NCBI GenBank assembly: GCA_046594105.1
Contig: JBKJQB010000223.1
Coordinates: forward strand, 1 to 60,601
Reading direction: 5' to 3'
DNA from: JBDSGC01 sp046594105
GTDB taxonomy: Bacteria > Acidobacteriota > Thermoanaerobaculia > Gp7-AA8
DNA: 60,601 nt
This document shows, piece after piece, positions 33,210 to 41,797 of the stretch; position 1 is the first letter of the stretch; every line of letters begins with the position of its first letter. The position numbers and the translations under genes are program-made. The notes beneath the pieces are model-generated. The model was not told the DNA's origin. It made no database searches and worked only from the letters and a program-made list of their open reading frames with translations.

Positions 33210-33992
33210 CTACTTCTGGTGTTTGCCGCAGAAGTACGTGGTGCGGCCGCCCACCACAGTCCGCTGGATGGTTCCTCCGCATCGAGGGCAGCGCTCACCG
33301 ACCTCGCGACGCTGCACCAGCCAGGCGGCGGGGTACTGCATGCCGCGCGCTTTCCGGACGATGGTGGATCGCAGAATCGAGCGCATCGACGTGAAGATCG
33401 CTTTCACCTGCTCCGGCTTCAGCGTTTCGGCGCTGCGTCGAGGGCCGATGGCGGTCTGGAACATGGTCTCGTCTGCGTACAGATTGCCGATCCCGGCGAC
33501 GAAGTCCTGAGACATCAGCAGCGCCTTCATGGCCCCCCGACGTTGCCCGATGAGCTGACGAAAGTGCGCCAGCCGGAACGAAGGGTCGAGGGGATCAGGA
33601 CCGAGCCGGTGCTCTTCGATGTAGGCCTCCGGACTGGCGGCCAGACCGACCACCCCGAACAACCGCATGTCGTCAAAGGCCAGGTGCGCAGCGTTGTCGA
33701 AATCGAAGACCACCCGGGAGAAACGCGGCTGCTCCCCGCGATTGCGGTAGTAGAGGAGATCTCCGGTCATGCCGAAATGCAGATGCAGCCAGGCACCGCC
33801 GGCGGCAACGAAGAGATGCTTGCCGTGCCGCCGCACCGATTCGAAGCGTCGCCCGACCAGCGCGGCCTGAAGAGTCCTGCGAGGCAGGGAGAGAATCCGC
33901 TCGTCCAGCACCCGGATGCGGGCAATGGTCTGACCCAGGGCGTGCCGCGCAAAGTAACGCGTGTAGATCTCCACTTCCGGAAGCTCAGGCAG
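33210..33992 (-). CDS. mutM: Formamidopyrimidine-DNA glycosylase, apparent CTG start
   Basis: 260 aa, base-excision enzyme removing oxidised purines. The family must begin (M)PELPEVE, where the Pro is the catalytic nucleophile; that peptide is encoded here, but the codon before Pro is CTG (33990-33992). No ATG, GTG or TTG lies between it and the in-frame TGA at 34020-34022. GAGG sits 8 nt upstream. Starting at the GTG at 33974 would delete the catalytic Pro and Glu. Other landmarks: Lys in RRHGKHLF (~58), H2TH loop QDFVAGIGNLYADE, zinc finger CPRCGG..FCGKHQ, whose last ligand is His instead of Cys. Confidence 0.9.
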   Translation of the reverse strand: MPELPEVEIYTRYFARHALGQTIARIRVLDERILSLPRRTLQAALVGRRFESVRRHGKHLFVAAGGAWLHLHFGMTGDLLYYRNRGEQPRFSRVVFDFDNAAHLAFDDMRLFGVVGLAASPEAYIEEHRLGPDPLDPSFRLAHFRQLIGQRRGAMKALLMSQDFVAGIGNLYADETMFQTAIGPRRSAETLKPEQVKAIFTSMRSILRSTIVRKARGMQYPAAWLVQRREVGERCPRCGGTIQRTVVGGRTTYFCGKHQK

Positions 33993-34076
33993 TTTCGTAA
34001 CCTCGCTCGGTTCGGTGGTTCAAGATCCAGGCCTCGAACGTTGGCGACACCTTCTCATGTCCGTCCTTTTTTCCGA

Positions 34077-34082
34077 TAAAGT
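34077..34082 (+). promoter_or_regulatory. TAAAGT -10 box of the CMD selenoprotein gene
   Basis: TAAAGT ends 6 nt before the ATG at 34089 (CTCCCC between), with no ribosome site: leaderless pattern. The promoter region is shared with the divergent Fpg gene. Confidence 0.5.
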
Positions 34083-34088
34083 CTCCCC

Positions 34089-34628
34089 ATGGCGCGCATT
34101 CCGGAAGTCGATCCGTCCCAGGCCGAGCCGCGCGTTCGCGCGGTGCTCGAAGCGCAACGTCAGCAATGGGGCGCTCCCCTCAACAACCATCTGCTCTACG
34201 CGCACCGTCCGACGATTTTTCACGCAGCGCGGGCGATGTGGAGCGGCATCGGCGCCTCCGGACTGATCCCTCTTCCGTTGCAGGCGCTGGTCAATCGACG
34301 GGTGGCCGCGCTGATCGGCTGCCAGTTCTGACAGGACCTGAACGCTGCGGTCGGCAGCCAACTGGGAATCAGCGACGAGAAGCTTCGAACCATCGGCGAC
34401 TATGCCCTCTCACCACTCTTCGATGCTTCCGAGAAGGTGGCCCTCGAATTTGCGGAGGCCATGACCCTCACCGGCAACGGAGTGAGCGATGAACTGTTCG
34501 CGCGGGTTCGCCATGCCTTCGGCGATGATGCGACGGTGGAGCTCACCGAGATCATCGCCTGGGAAAACGCCTCCGCGCGATTCAACCGGGCCCTGGGAAT
34601 CCAGTCGCAGCACCTCTGGAAGCGCTGA
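34089..34628 (+). CDS. AhpD/CMD-family redox protein with in-frame TGA, predicted selenocysteine (CxxU)
   Basis: 179 aa if the TGA at 34329-34331 is read through. Before it the frame reads VNRRVAALIGCQF; after it QDLNAAVGSQLGISDEKL and on to LTEIIAWENASARFNRALGI, all in one frame, a complete carboxymuconolactone decarboxylase/AhpD-like protein. The TGA falls exactly on the second Cys of the CxxC redox motif (C-Q-F-U, followed by xLN as in CxxCxxH/N). A stem-loop directly after it fits a bacterial SECIS. Sec-containing AhpD-like proteins are known from environmental sequences. No selA-D genes are in the window; a nonsense mutation is the alternative. Confidence 0.85.
34329..34364 (+). promoter_or_regulatory. 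Candidate bacterial SECIS element with the UGA codon
   Basis: UGA at 34329, then a hairpin: 5-bp stem GCTGC (34344-34348) with GCAGC (34354-34358) and apical loop GGTCG starting 18 nt after the UGA; CAG (34332) can pair with CTG (34362) as a lower stem. Bacterial SECIS elements have a G in the first loop positions at roughly this distance, and the loop start GGUC is like that of E. coli fdhF. Confidence 0.7.
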
Positions 34629-34673
34629 GGGTCTGGCGACCTCCAGGAAACCGTCGAATCCAGCAGCTGGTGT

Positions 34674-36458
34674 TCAGGGCGTCGCGCTTTTCCGTCGCCT
34701 GATCCACTCGTCGATGCGCTCGGTGAGCAGGTCCATCGGCAGGGGGCCTGCCCCAAGGATCTCGTCGTGGAATCCGCGGAGATCGAAGCGATCGCCCAGC
34801 TCGCGCTTCGCTTTTTCCCGCAGCTCCGTGATCTTGAGCTGTCCGATCTTGTACCCCAGGGCCTGACCGGGCCAGACGATGTAGCGATCGGTCTCGCTCT
34901 GCACTTCCACTTCGTCGGTGGCCGAATGGTCATGGAAGAACTGCACGACCTGCGCACGGCTCCACTTCTTCGCGTGCAACCCGGTGTCCACCACCAGCCG
35001 GATGGCCCGCAGCATCTCGTCGTTCAGCCGGCCGTAGTCGCTGAAAGGATCCTGGTAGAAGCCGACTTCCTTTCCCAGACGCTCGGAGTAGAGAGCCCAG
35101 CCTTCGACATAGGCGGTGAAGTTCACGCCGTTCTTGCGGAACTCCGGGAGATCGGTCAGTTCCTGGGCGATGGCGATCTGCATGTGATGGCCGGGAACAC
35201 CCTCGTGATACGCCGTCGACTCCATGCTGATGGTCTTGCGCGACTGCGGATCGCCGGTATTGACCTGCACCCGCCCCGGGCGCGATCCGTCCTGCGCTCC
35301 CGGCTCGTATTGCGCTCCCGATGCTTCCTTTTCCCGGAATGTCTCCACCGCCTCGACGATCACTTTCGCCTTTGGAAACCGCCCGAAGAGCTGCGGAAGC
35401 TTGAGGTACATGGCGTCGATGAAATGGCGGTAGAGATCGAGGATGGCCTCCCGGGACTTCGGATGGAGGTCGGGGTTCTTCTCGATGGCCGCATTGAACG
35501 CCTTCAGGTCCGGGAAGCCCTGCGCGTTGGCGATGGTCAGCATCCCGGCCTCGATGCGGGCCACTTCGCGCAGGCCGATCTGATGAATCTCTTCTGCCGA
35601 GAGGTTGGTGGTGGTGCTCCGGCGCACCCGGTCGTTGTATCGCTTCACGCCATCGGGAAGCGCCCACATGCCCACTTCGCTTCGCCCGTGCGGCGCGTAC
35701 TGGTCACGGACGAAGATCTCGAACTTCTTGTAGGCGGGGATGATGGCGGTGCGGATGGCATGGAGATACTCGCTTCGGATGCGCGTCCGCTCCTTCTCCG
35801 GAATGGTCTCCGGGAACTTCGAGAGCGGCATTGCGAACGGCGTTTTCTCCGGCTCCTGAGAGCTGATCCGCCCGGCCTGCTCCACCACCTTCTCCAGCAG
35901 AAACTTCGGGGGCATCAACCGGTCCTTCTCCCCTTTCCTCATGTTGGCCATCAGGGCGTCGAACTGGCGGGGCACCGCGCGCATGCGTTTGGCGTAGTCG
36001 TCGTAGTCCTTGATTGTCTGGAAGGCGAAGTACCCCGGCATCTGCGCCACGAACAGATGGAAACCGCTGATCTGGGTGACCGGCATCTCCCAGGTCTTGT
36101 TCGCGAAATCCTCGATCGTCTCGCGCAGGGACCGCACCATCAGCGCTCGACTGATCTTCTCCTGATCGGAAAAGCCCGCGGGATCGATGGCCAGGAACCG
36201 GCGCAGAAAGGAGCGGGAGACTACGACGTCGCGCCGGATCTCCGCTTCGGAGAGATCGCTGGAGCGATCGTTGTAGCGCTTGTCGCCCAGGATGGATGCG
36301 AACTCCGGCTGGCTTCGCAGGGTGTACTCCCACTGCTCGCGCAGGAGCTCATGGAACTGTCTGCGCCGGGAGTCCAGGCCGGAAGCGGAGAGGGTCACAG
36401 CCAGCAGCGGAGCGGAAAACAGAAGGAGAGCGAGAGCGAAAAGGAGGCGCTTCGGCAT
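34674..36458 (-). CDS. DUF885 exported peptidase-like protein
   Basis: 594 aa with signal peptide (MPKRLLFALALLLFSAPLLA). The DUF885 hallmark STAYHEGVPGHHMQIAIAQE supplies an HExxxxH-type metal site, followed by YVEGWALYSERLGKE and QALGYKIGQLKI. Family members are putative metallocarboxypeptidases in the periplasm. ATG at 36458; TAAGCT ends 6 nt before it, a leaderless pattern. It converges with the selenoprotein gene. Complete and intact. Confidence 0.92.
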   Translation of the reverse strand: MPKRLLFALALLLFSAPLLAVTLSASGLDSRRRQFHELLREQWEYTLRSQPEFASILGDKRYNDRSSDLSEAEIRRDVVVSRSFLRRFLAIDPAGFSDQEKISRALMVRSLRETIEDFANKTWEMPVTQISGFHLFVAQMPGYFAFQTIKDYDDYAKRMRAVPRQFDALMANMRKGEKDRLMPPKFLLEKVVEQAGRISSQEPEKTPFAMPLSKFPETIPEKERTRIRSEYLHAIRTAIIPAYKKFEIFVRDQYAPHGRSEVGMWALPDGVKRYNDRVRRSTTTNLSAEEIHQIGLREVARIEAGMLTIANAQGFPDLKAFNAAIEKNPDLHPKSREAILDLYRHFIDAMYLKLPQLFGRFPKAKVIVEAVETFREKEASGAQYEPGAQDGSRPGRVQVNTGDPQSRKTISMESTAYHEGVPGHHMQIAIAQELTDLPEFRKNGVNFTAYVEGWALYSERLGKEVGFYQDPFSDYGRLNDEMLRAIRLVVDTGLHAKKWSRAQVVQFFHDHSATDEVEVQSETDRYIVWPGQALGYKIGQLKITELREKAKRELGDRFDLRGFHDEILGAGPLPMDLLTERIDEWIRRRKSATP

Positions 36459-36756
36459 GGGTGAAGCTTACAGCGCCGACCCCTCCATGACGATCGTCTG
36501 GAGCAGGCGATCGGAAACACCCCGGGAACACCACAGGCCGTGGCCGTGAACAGGATGAGGAAAAGCGCAGCCGTTCGTCTCACGCGCGGTGGGACGGGAG
36601 TTCCGGAAGAAGTTTTGTACCGGATTTTGCGTTTTTCAAGATGGAGCAATTCCGCTCCGGCATTTCGCGGATCGCGCCGTCCTGCTCCTTGCCGTGAGCT
36701 CCCGTCCGACTCGGAAACGGGCCTGGAAACGCCTGACTGTTACACTGCGAACACCG
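36459..36756. other. Intergenic region with a possible vestigial lipoprotein start
   Basis: 298 bp between divergent genes. On the minus strand near 36580 a frame reads RRTAALFLILFTATACG, a lipoprotein-type signal, but the rest is low-complexity and runs into the DUF885 start, so I treat it as a vestige or chance. TACACT at 36741-36746 is the probable -10 of the response regulator gene. Confidence 0.4.
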
Positions 36757-37158
36757 ATGAACTCCGAATTGAGCGTAGGCGAGCCTCGGCATCGCGCCCT
36801 GATCGTGGAGGACGACCCAGCCATCAGGAAGCTGGTCGAGAAACTCCTGCAGCGCAGTGGCATCGAGATCGACATCGCCATGGACGGCAGGACGGCCATC
36901 GAGAAAATCGGCGCTGGCCAGTACTCGGTGGTCCTGCTCGATCTGATGCTGCCGGAAGCGACCGGCTTTGAAGTGATCGACTTCATCAAGGGCAGCGGCC
37001 GGAAGGTTCCGGTCGCCGTGGTGTCCGCGGTCTCTCAGCAGTCGCTGACCCAACTCGATCTCGATGTGGTCAAGCTCGTGATCGCCAAACCCTTCGACGT
37101 CGACGAATTCACCAAAGCGATCGTCACGCTCTGTCGCGAGCAGAACCCGCCCGTCTGA
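36757..37158 (+). CDS. Single-domain response regulator (CheY-like)
   Basis: 133 aa, receiver domain only: acidic pair in LIVEDDPAI, phosphoacceptor Asp in VVLLDLMLPEATG, Thr/Ser position VVSAVS and Lys in IAKPFD. No output domain, so it signals by protein contact. The ATG at 36757 follows TACACT by 10 nt. It ends 12 bp from the convergent pilus ATPase gene, and CheY-like proteins often steer type IV pili, so a link to twitching control is plausible. Confidence 0.9.
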   Translation: MNSELSVGEPRHRALIVEDDPAIRKLVEKLLQRSGIEIDIAMDGRTAIEKIGAGQYSVVLLDLMLPEATGFEVIDFIKGSGRKVPVAVVSAVSQQSLTQLDLDVVKLVIAKPFDVDEFTKAIVTLCREQNPPV

Positions 37159-37170
37159 TCGTCGAGATCC

Positions 37171-39480
37171 TTACTTGACGGCGATGGCGCGCGCCTGCTT
37201 GTAGTCGACGATCCCCTTGAACATCTTTTCCAGCGCGTCCTGCAGCAGTGTGCGCATCCCCTGGTCCTGCGCAATCTTCCGAAGCTCGTCGATCGGGGAG
37301 CGCGCCTGCACGGCCCGCTTCACCTCGTCGGTTCCCGTCAGAAGCTCGTGCACGCCCATGCGGCCCTTGAATCCGGTGTTGTTACAGGCAGTGCAACCCT
37401 TCGGCTTGTACAGCATGAGTTCCGGTGTGTAGTCCACGCCGGTCCGGTCGAAGTAGTCGGCACCGTACGCCTCTACGATGTCGTTGAACTCCTGCACGGT
37501 GGGGTGGTAGCCCTCTTTGCATTTCTGGCAGAGCGTTCGGATCAGCCGCTGGGCCATGATCCCCAGCAGGGCGTCGGCGAAGTTGAAGGGGTCGATGTCC
37601 ATGTCCAGCAGCCGGGTGATGGTTTCCGGAGCGGAGTTTGTGTGCAGGGTGGAGAACACCAGGTGGCCGGTGAGGGAGGCCTCGATTCCGATCGCTGCGG
37701 TCTCGTGGTCGCGCATTTCGCCGACCATGATCACGTCGGGATCGGCTCGCAGGAACGATCGCATGGCCGAGGCAAACGTGAACTCGATCTTCGGCTGTAC
37801 CTGCACCTGCCGCAGACCCTTCTGCGTGATTTCGACAGGGTCCTCAGCGGTCCAGATCTTCATGTCCTCGGTGTTGATGAACCCGAGCGCGGAGTGCAGC
37901 GTGGTGGTCTTGCCCGATCCTGTCGGTCCACAGACCAGACAGATTCCGTAAGGCTTCTCCAGGATCTTCTTGAACGCCGTGAGGTTGTATTCACTGAACC
38001 CCATCTTGTCGAGGTGGAGCGGTTTGGAGGCGGCCAGGATACGCATGACCACGTCCTCGTTGCCGTTCGCGGTCGGAATGGTGGCCACGCGAAGCTCGAT
38101 CACACCCTTGGAGTACTTGAACCGGATCTTCCCGTCCTGCGGTTTGCGGCGCTCGGAGATATCGAGGTTGGCCATGATCTTGAGCCGCTGGACCAGAGCG
38201 TTCCGGTGAGCTCCCGGGACCTCCATGAATTTTGAACAGTCGCCGTCGATGCGCAGGCGGATGCCGCAAGGATTCTTCGGGCCATCGGGTTCGACGTGGA
38301 TGTCCGAGGCTCCTCGGTTGAACGACTCGATGATGAGCTGATTGGCCAGCTTGACGATGCCGGAGTCGGTCTCGTCGATCTCCGGCGCGTCGTTCGGCTT
38401 GACCTCTTCTTCCGTCACTCCTTCGCCATCGCCAAGCATGTCGATGATCTTGGCCAGATCGACGCCCTCGCTCGGCGCAGAGTCTGTCTTCTCCCCATAC
38501 GACGTGGCGATGTACTGAAGGATCTCGTGCTTGAGTGCCACCTGGAAGTCGTAGCGAGGGGCCAGATTCATGGCCCGGATCCCGTCCAGCCGGGTGAGGT
38601 CCTGCGGGTCATCCACGGCGATGACCAGCATCCCGGGGCGCCGCTCGACCGGCGCGCAGACGTACTTCTTCCACATGTCCGAGGGGACGCGCTCGCGCAG
38701 ATCCTGGGGAATGGTCTGCTCGCCGTCGTAGCTGAAAAACGGGGAGCTGTAAAAGCTTGACAGCGACTTCCCCATCTCCTCTTTGGGCACGTTGAAGTCG
38801 TCCATCAGCACCTTCTCGACCGTGACGTTGTTCAAGCGAGCGCTGCTCACCGCGGTCTCGATGTCCTTCTCCGACACAATCCCCTTGTCGACCAGCCCGC
38901 CGAATTTCGACGGCTTGCCCTGACGGGCAACCTTGTGCTGGTTGTAAAACGCGATCCCCAGAATGCGCGCCAGCTCCTCGGCACCGTCTTCGTCCAGTTC
39001 GGTGAAGGCGGGGCCGTGTCGCTTGTTGATCAGCTGGATGACACCGAGCAGGTACTTCTCGAACAGGATGGGAACCGAGAGCACCGTCTTGGTCCGGAAT
39101 CCCGTCTGCTTGTCCCAGCGCTGATCGAAGCGCAGATTGGCGTGGAACTTCGCCAGCTCGGCCGCATCGTAAGCATCTTTGATGTTGATGGTCTTACGGG
39201 ACAGCGCGGTGAACCCGGAGATGGAGGCGAAGGACTTCGGAACCCGGATCTCCTTCGGCACATCGCCAATCTTCTGCAGCGAGTAGAGCTCCTGGTTCTT
39301 GGTGTCCACCGCGTAGATGGTCAGCCGCTCGGCATCCAGAAGCTCCAGGATCTTGTCCTTGAGCGTCATCAGAATGTGCGGAATGGACTCCGCCGCGTTG
39401 ATCTGATTGGTGATGCCGGTGAGCTTCTTCCGGTATTCGAGCTCGCGCTCGAGTGAGGATGAGGTCGCTTGGACGGTCAT
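37171..39480 (-). CDS. GAF-fused type IV pilus assembly ATPase (PilB/GspE)
   Basis: 769 aa. Residues ~10-180 form a GAF domain (LLDAERLTIYAVD, TVLSVPILFEKYLLGVIQLI), ~195-340 an MshEN domain, ~385-760 the GspE ATPase: Walker A GPTGSGKTTTL, Asp box AEDPVEITQKG, Walker B MVGEMRDHETA, His box FSTLHTNSAPETITRLLD, and the zinc tetracysteine CQKCKEG..CTACNN. It powers pilus extension; the GAF domain suggests control by a small ligand or cyclic nucleotide. ATG at 39480 has GGAG 5 nt before it. A second GspE-type gene lies upstream. Confidence 0.93.
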   Translation of the reverse strand: MTVQATSSSLERELEYRKKLTGITNQINAAESIPHILMTLKDKILELLDAERLTIYAVDTKNQELYSLQKIGDVPKEIRVPKSFASISGFTALSRKTINIKDAYDAAELAKFHANLRFDQRWDKQTGFRTKTVLSVPILFEKYLLGVIQLINKRHGPAFTELDEDGAEELARILGIAFYNQHKVARQGKPSKFGGLVDKGIVSEKDIETAVSSARLNNVTVEKVLMDDFNVPKEEMGKSLSSFYSSPFFSYDGEQTIPQDLRERVPSDMWKKYVCAPVERRPGMLVIAVDDPQDLTRLDGIRAMNLAPRYDFQVALKHEILQYIATSYGEKTDSAPSEGVDLAKIIDMLGDGEGVTEEEVKPNDAPEIDETDSGIVKLANQLIIESFNRGASDIHVEPDGPKNPCGIRLRIDGDCSKFMEVPGAHRNALVQRLKIMANLDISERRKPQDGKIRFKYSKGVIELRVATIPTANGNEDVVMRILAASKPLHLDKMGFSEYNLTAFKKILEKPYGICLVCGPTGSGKTTTLHSALGFINTEDMKIWTAEDPVEITQKGLRQVQVQPKIEFTFASAMRSFLRADPDVIMVGEMRDHETAAIGIEASLTGHLVFSTLHTNSAPETITRLLDMDIDPFNFADALLGIMAQRLIRTLCQKCKEGYHPTVQEFNDIVEAYGADYFDRTGVDYTPELMLYKPKGCTACNNTGFKGRMGVHELLTGTDEVKRAVQARSPIDELRKIAQDQGMRTLLQDALEKMFKGIVDYKQARAIAVK

Positions 39481-39604
39481 AGGGTCTCCGACTGGGACGG
39501 CTGCGTGTCCAAAAAGGATAGCACCAGCGCCCGGAATCGAGGGGATGGGCACGGACCTGCGCGTTGGACTCGGTGGTTCGTCAGAATAAGCGTGTCCTTT
39601 CTGT

Positions 39605-39700
39605 CGCCCGCTGGAGCGGGCTCACTGGATTGGATCGCTGAGTTTCCCCAGGCTGACGCCGGGGGCTACTGTCTCTCGCCGGCTGCGCCGGCGACATCGA
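39605..39700. repeat. Dispersed repeat family D
   Basis: CCCGCTGGAGCGGGCT, CCCCAGGCTGACGCCGGGGGCTAC and CGCCGGCTGCGCCGGCG in the same order as at 23689-23780. It lies between the two pilus ATPase genes, about 12 bp beyond the stop of the upstream one. Confidence 0.75.
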
Positions 39701-39711
39701 GGGATCACCGC

Positions 39712-41514
39712 TCAGATCCCGGTCACGCGGATCACTTCCTCGAACGTGGTCGTCCCCTCGGCGAGTTTGCGCAGGGCGCTCTGCCGGAGCGTACGCATGC
39801 CCCGTTTGATGGCCATGTCCTTGATCTTGAGGAAGTCTTCCGAACGATCGATGAGGTCGCGGATGGCGTTGTCGATCGGCAGGATCTCAAAGATTCCGGT
39901 GCGGCCGAAGTAGCCGGTGTTCCGGCAGCGGATGCAGCCGGCACCTTCCTTGACGATGATGCGTTTCCCCGCCGGCGCCTGCAGGTTCAGCATGGAGGCC
40001 TCCTCGAACGTCAGGGGGCGGTTGCGCTTGCAGTCGTCGCAGATTTTGCGCATCAGGCGCTGGGCCATGGTGCCGATCAGGGTCGAGGAAATCAGGAAGG
40101 GCTGGATGCCAAGGTCGATCAGGCGTGTGACCGACGTGGCGGCGTCGTTGGTGTGCAGCGAGGAGAACACCAGGTGGCCGGTAAGCGCCGCCTGCACGGC
40201 ATTCTGGGCAGTCTCCTCATCGCGGATCTCGCCGACCATGATGATGTCGGGATCCTGGCGCAGGATGGTGCGCAGCGCCGCCGGGAAGGTGATCCCCACT
40301 TTTACCTGCACCGAAGTCTGATTGAACTCTTCCCACACCATCTCGATCGGATCTTCGATGGTGGTGATGTTGGTCTCCGGCGAGGCCAGGGACTTCAGCG
40401 CGGAGTAGAGCGTGACCGTCTTTCCCGAGCCGGTGGGACCGGTGACCAGGATGATCCCGTGGGGCCGCTTGATCCATTCGGCGAACAGTGCCAATTCGTC
40501 ATCGTAGAAACCGAGGCCGCTCAGGTCGCGGATGAGAATGTCGGGATCGAAGATGCGCATGACCATCTTCTCCCCGAACACCGTGGGCAGCGTGGAGACG
40601 CGCAGCTCGATCTCTTTGCCTTCCCGTTCGGTGGTGATGCGACCGTCCTGTGGGCGGCGCTTTTCGGAGATGTCCATCCGGCACATCGTCTTCAGCCGGG
40701 AGGTGATGGCCAGGTTGACCTGTTTGGGAACGCGCTGGATCTCATGAAGCACGCCATCGATGCGGAAACGGATCATGGCGAACTCGCGCTTCGGCTCGAT
40801 GTGGATGTCGCTGGCCCGGGAGTCGTACGCATGCTGCAGCAGGTAATCCACTGCGTTGACGATGTGCGCGTCGCTGGACTCGATCTCCGCGCCCGATTTG
40901 AGCTTGACGTACTGCTCGAGGTTGCTCAGGTCGATGGCGCCGCGCCCCATGTCGCGACCGGCCTTGGTCACCGCGGCGCGGAAGCCGTACTGCTCGGTGA
41001 TTACCCCCATGATGTCGCTCTCGGACGAGACGACCAGCTCGATGTCCTGCTTCACCATCTGCCGGAAGGTATCCAGGGCCACGGTGTCGAATGGATTGAC
41101 GACGGCCACGATCAGTTTCCCGTCGCGCACCGCGACCGGAACCATCTGGTGCTTGCGCGCGAAGGGCCGGGAGATTTTCGACTCGATCATCTCCACGTCG
41201 AGCTTCAGCGCATCAATCTTGAAGAATTTCAGATGCGCGTCTTCCGCGATCAGCCGCGCCAGCAGGAAGTCATCGATGCGCGTTCCGCTGCCGCTGGCAT
41301 CGGTGAGGTTCATCGTCATCAGCGCTTTGTAAGGGCTGGCCTCATCCTCGTTGCGCGTCTTGGACTTCGACTGCGTGCGGGTCTGGCGGTCCTGATGATC
41401 GATGTCCAGCTTCTGGCGCTGATCGATGAACCCTGCGCTCAGAAGCAGCTCCCCGAGATACCCGAGAGTGATTTCCCGTGTCTTGCGCGATGCGGCGGCG
41501 GGGGTGACGGTCAT
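39712..41514 (-). CDS. GspE/PulE-family secretion/pilus ATPase
   Basis: 600 aa. N-terminal MshEN-type domain split by a charged linker (SKSKTRNEDE), then the ATPase core: Walker A GPTGSGKTVTLYS, IEDPIEMVWEEF, Walker B MVGEIRDEETA, His box SSLHTNDAATSVTRLID and zinc motif CDDCKRN..CIRCRN. Unlike the downstream ATPase there is no GAF domain, so the pair is not a simple duplication; two PilB-like ATPases may serve one pilus or a pilus plus type II secretion. Separated from the other ATPase by a family D repeat. Confidence 0.92.
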   Translation of the reverse strand: MTVTPAAASRKTREITLGYLGELLLSAGFIDQRQKLDIDHQDRQTRTQSKSKTRNEDEASPYKALMTMNLTDASGSGTRIDDFLLARLIAEDAHLKFFKIDALKLDVEMIESKISRPFARKHQMVPVAVRDGKLIVAVVNPFDTVALDTFRQMVKQDIELVVSSESDIMGVITEQYGFRAAVTKAGRDMGRGAIDLSNLEQYVKLKSGAEIESSDAHIVNAVDYLLQHAYDSRASDIHIEPKREFAMIRFRIDGVLHEIQRVPKQVNLAITSRLKTMCRMDISEKRRPQDGRITTEREGKEIELRVSTLPTVFGEKMVMRIFDPDILIRDLSGLGFYDDELALFAEWIKRPHGIILVTGPTGSGKTVTLYSALKSLASPETNITTIEDPIEMVWEEFNQTSVQVKVGITFPAALRTILRQDPDIIMVGEIRDEETAQNAVQAALTGHLVFSSLHTNDAATSVTRLIDLGIQPFLISSTLIGTMAQRLMRKICDDCKRNRPLTFEEASMLNLQAPAGKRIIVKEGAGCIRCRNTGYFGRTGIFEILPIDNAIRDLIDRSEDFLKIKDMAIKRGMRTLRQSALRKLAEGTTTFEEVIRVTGI

Positions 41515-41617
41515 GATACGGAAGTAATGGTAAGGCTTTTCGGTGGCGGCGCCCTTGTTGGGCGGTCAGACTCGCTCCGGCATCCCGAGGAAGCGCCTAA
41601 CGCACGATCATCCTGAG

Positions 41618-41726
41618 GCCGGCACGGCCGGCGGCGTTGCTTCGCAAAGCGTCCGCCACAATTTTCGCCTCGGCCGCGTTCACTCAGCCCGCCTTTGATT
41701 GCAGATGACACGCGAGCGTGTCATCT
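41618..41726 (+). repeat. Family A repeat ending in a perfect palindrome
   Basis: GGCCGGCACGGCCGGCGGCG begins at about 41622; the copy runs to GATTGCAGATGACACGCG. Its end is joined to a reverse copy of its own tail, giving the palindrome CAGATGACACGC-GA-GCGTGTCATCTG (41701-41726), a 12-bp arm hairpin. Confidence 0.85.
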
Positions 41727-41734
41727 GAAGAGAG

Positions 41735-41770
41735 GGGGCACTGCGCGGAAACACAGTTGCGCAGTGCCCC
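41735..41770. terminator. GGGCACTGCGC hairpin
   Basis: GGGCACTGCGC and GCGCAGTGCCC form an 11-bp perfect stem around GGAAACACAGTT. No T tract follows on either strand, so terminator function is uncertain; it could belong to the surrounding repeats. Confidence 0.4.
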
Positions 41771-41797
41771 AGCCCAGAACCTGTGAAGAAATCCCCC

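Noticed and set aside
34089..34331. An 80-residue complete gene ending at TGA 34329, followed by a separate short gene
   Set aside because: Both halves belong to one CMD fold in the same frame, and the TGA sits on the redox Cys; a split gene would leave two useless fragments.
36395..36649. Small lipoprotein gene on the minus strand (RRTAALFLILFTATACG)
   Set aside because: After the signal-like start the frame is low-complexity and runs antisense-free into the DUF885 start; no ribosome site. Kept only as a possible vestige.
39469..41616. A 715-residue plus-strand frame across the second pilus ATPase
   Set aside because: High-GC antisense frame; the minus strand encodes an intact GspE-family ATPase.
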